Source: Paulinella micropora (taxonomy: Eukaryota > Cercozoa > Imbricatea > Euglyphida). Taken from it: a DNA stretch of 64,000 bases. Shown here piece after piece: positions 63,600-64,000 of this stretch (the stretch's first letter is position 1; each line of letters starts with the position of its first letter). The notes under the pieces were generated by a model. It saw nothing but the letters and a program-made list of their open reading frames with translations. It searched no databases and had not been told where the DNA came from. The stretch is from assembly GCA_009731375.1 (NCBI GenBank), contig BJOX01000276.1, forward strand, positions 170,987-234,986, given 5' to 3'. The position numbers and the translations under genes were made by a program.

Positions 63600-64000
63600 A
63601 CCTCAAATCTAGCACAAATCAACAGTGTTGTGTCACATACAAAGCCATTTTGGAATACCATTGCACTCCGTTGGGAGCGTACACGCAGTGGCACCTTAAA
63701 AAAACACGAAAACAACAATTAAGTGACATAAATAATAAGTCAAACACTAGTACCTTGCGGTGCCTTGCGCCAGAGGCGCAGGCTTTGCTGTTTACCACTA
63801 GATAAGTCTAAAACAACCAAGAATGACAATGAGAGTCGCACCACGCACGTTAACGATATGGGGAAAATATTTGCATCCACCGGTACAAATAGGCATTTCC
63901 CTCACATTTGAAAGTGCTCGCTTGAATCAGTCGGTTGTCGTCCGTAGGATCGCAACGTTATGGAAGCTTCAAGTAGCAAAAATAAAATTCGAGTTGCCTC
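63600..64000. other. 5' flank of gene 3, no gene seen
   Basis: 401 bp upstream of the gene 3 ATG. No coding frame or recognised promoter motif. Confidence 0.4.

Overview
This is nuclear DNA from a very intron-rich eukaryote: it has spliceosomal GT...AG introns, three retrotransposon classes and a mitochondrial-ribosome-type gene, and nothing prokaryotic. A protist or alga is my guess; the sequence alone does not fix the lineage. It is a scaffold with N gaps, nearly all next to low-complexity DNA.

Layout. (1) 51-10462: a nearly complete Ty3/gypsy LTR retrotransposon on the minus strand (LTRs about 97% identical, 4-bp target duplication). gag and pol lie in one frame and are separated by a single TGA in the leaky context UGA-CGG. 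(2) 12605-21063, minus strand: 'gene 2', at least 10 exons, a large low-complexity Ser/Pro/Asn-rich protein. (3) 23391-54931, plus strand, divergent from gene 2: 'gene 1', reconstructed here as 26 tiny exons (1500 nt, 499 codons plus stop) spread over 31.5 kb. Every junction is GT...AG and phase-compatible. The N-terminal part resembles mitochondrial ribosomal small-subunit protein mS23. Its introns consist of microsatellites, a decayed non-LTR retrotransposon with two 5'-truncated relatives, and fold-back elements. (4) 55408-56345: a diverged direct duplication. (5) 56438-59197, minus: 3' half of a Ty1/copia element with two nonsense codons. (6) 59984-63599, minus: 'gene 3', four exons, 935 codons, ending in a CxxC...CxxC zinc-ribbon-like segment.

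The most unusual feature is the structure of the introns in genes 1 and 2. Many are tandem arrays whose unit is a microsatellite plus a copy of the edge of the neighbouring exon with its splice site ('exon-edge echoes'). Introns upstream of an exon carry copies of its acceptor plus 5' edge; introns downstream carry copies of its 3' edge plus donor. I count about 75 such echoes. They explain most of the apparent regularity of 12.6-54.9 kb and would present the spliceosome with dozens of decoy sites.

Most long open frames in 12-54 kb translate tetranucleotide repeats (Ile-His-Thr-Tyr, Tyr-Val-Cys-Met or Leu-Ser-Ile-Tyr periodicities) and are not genes.
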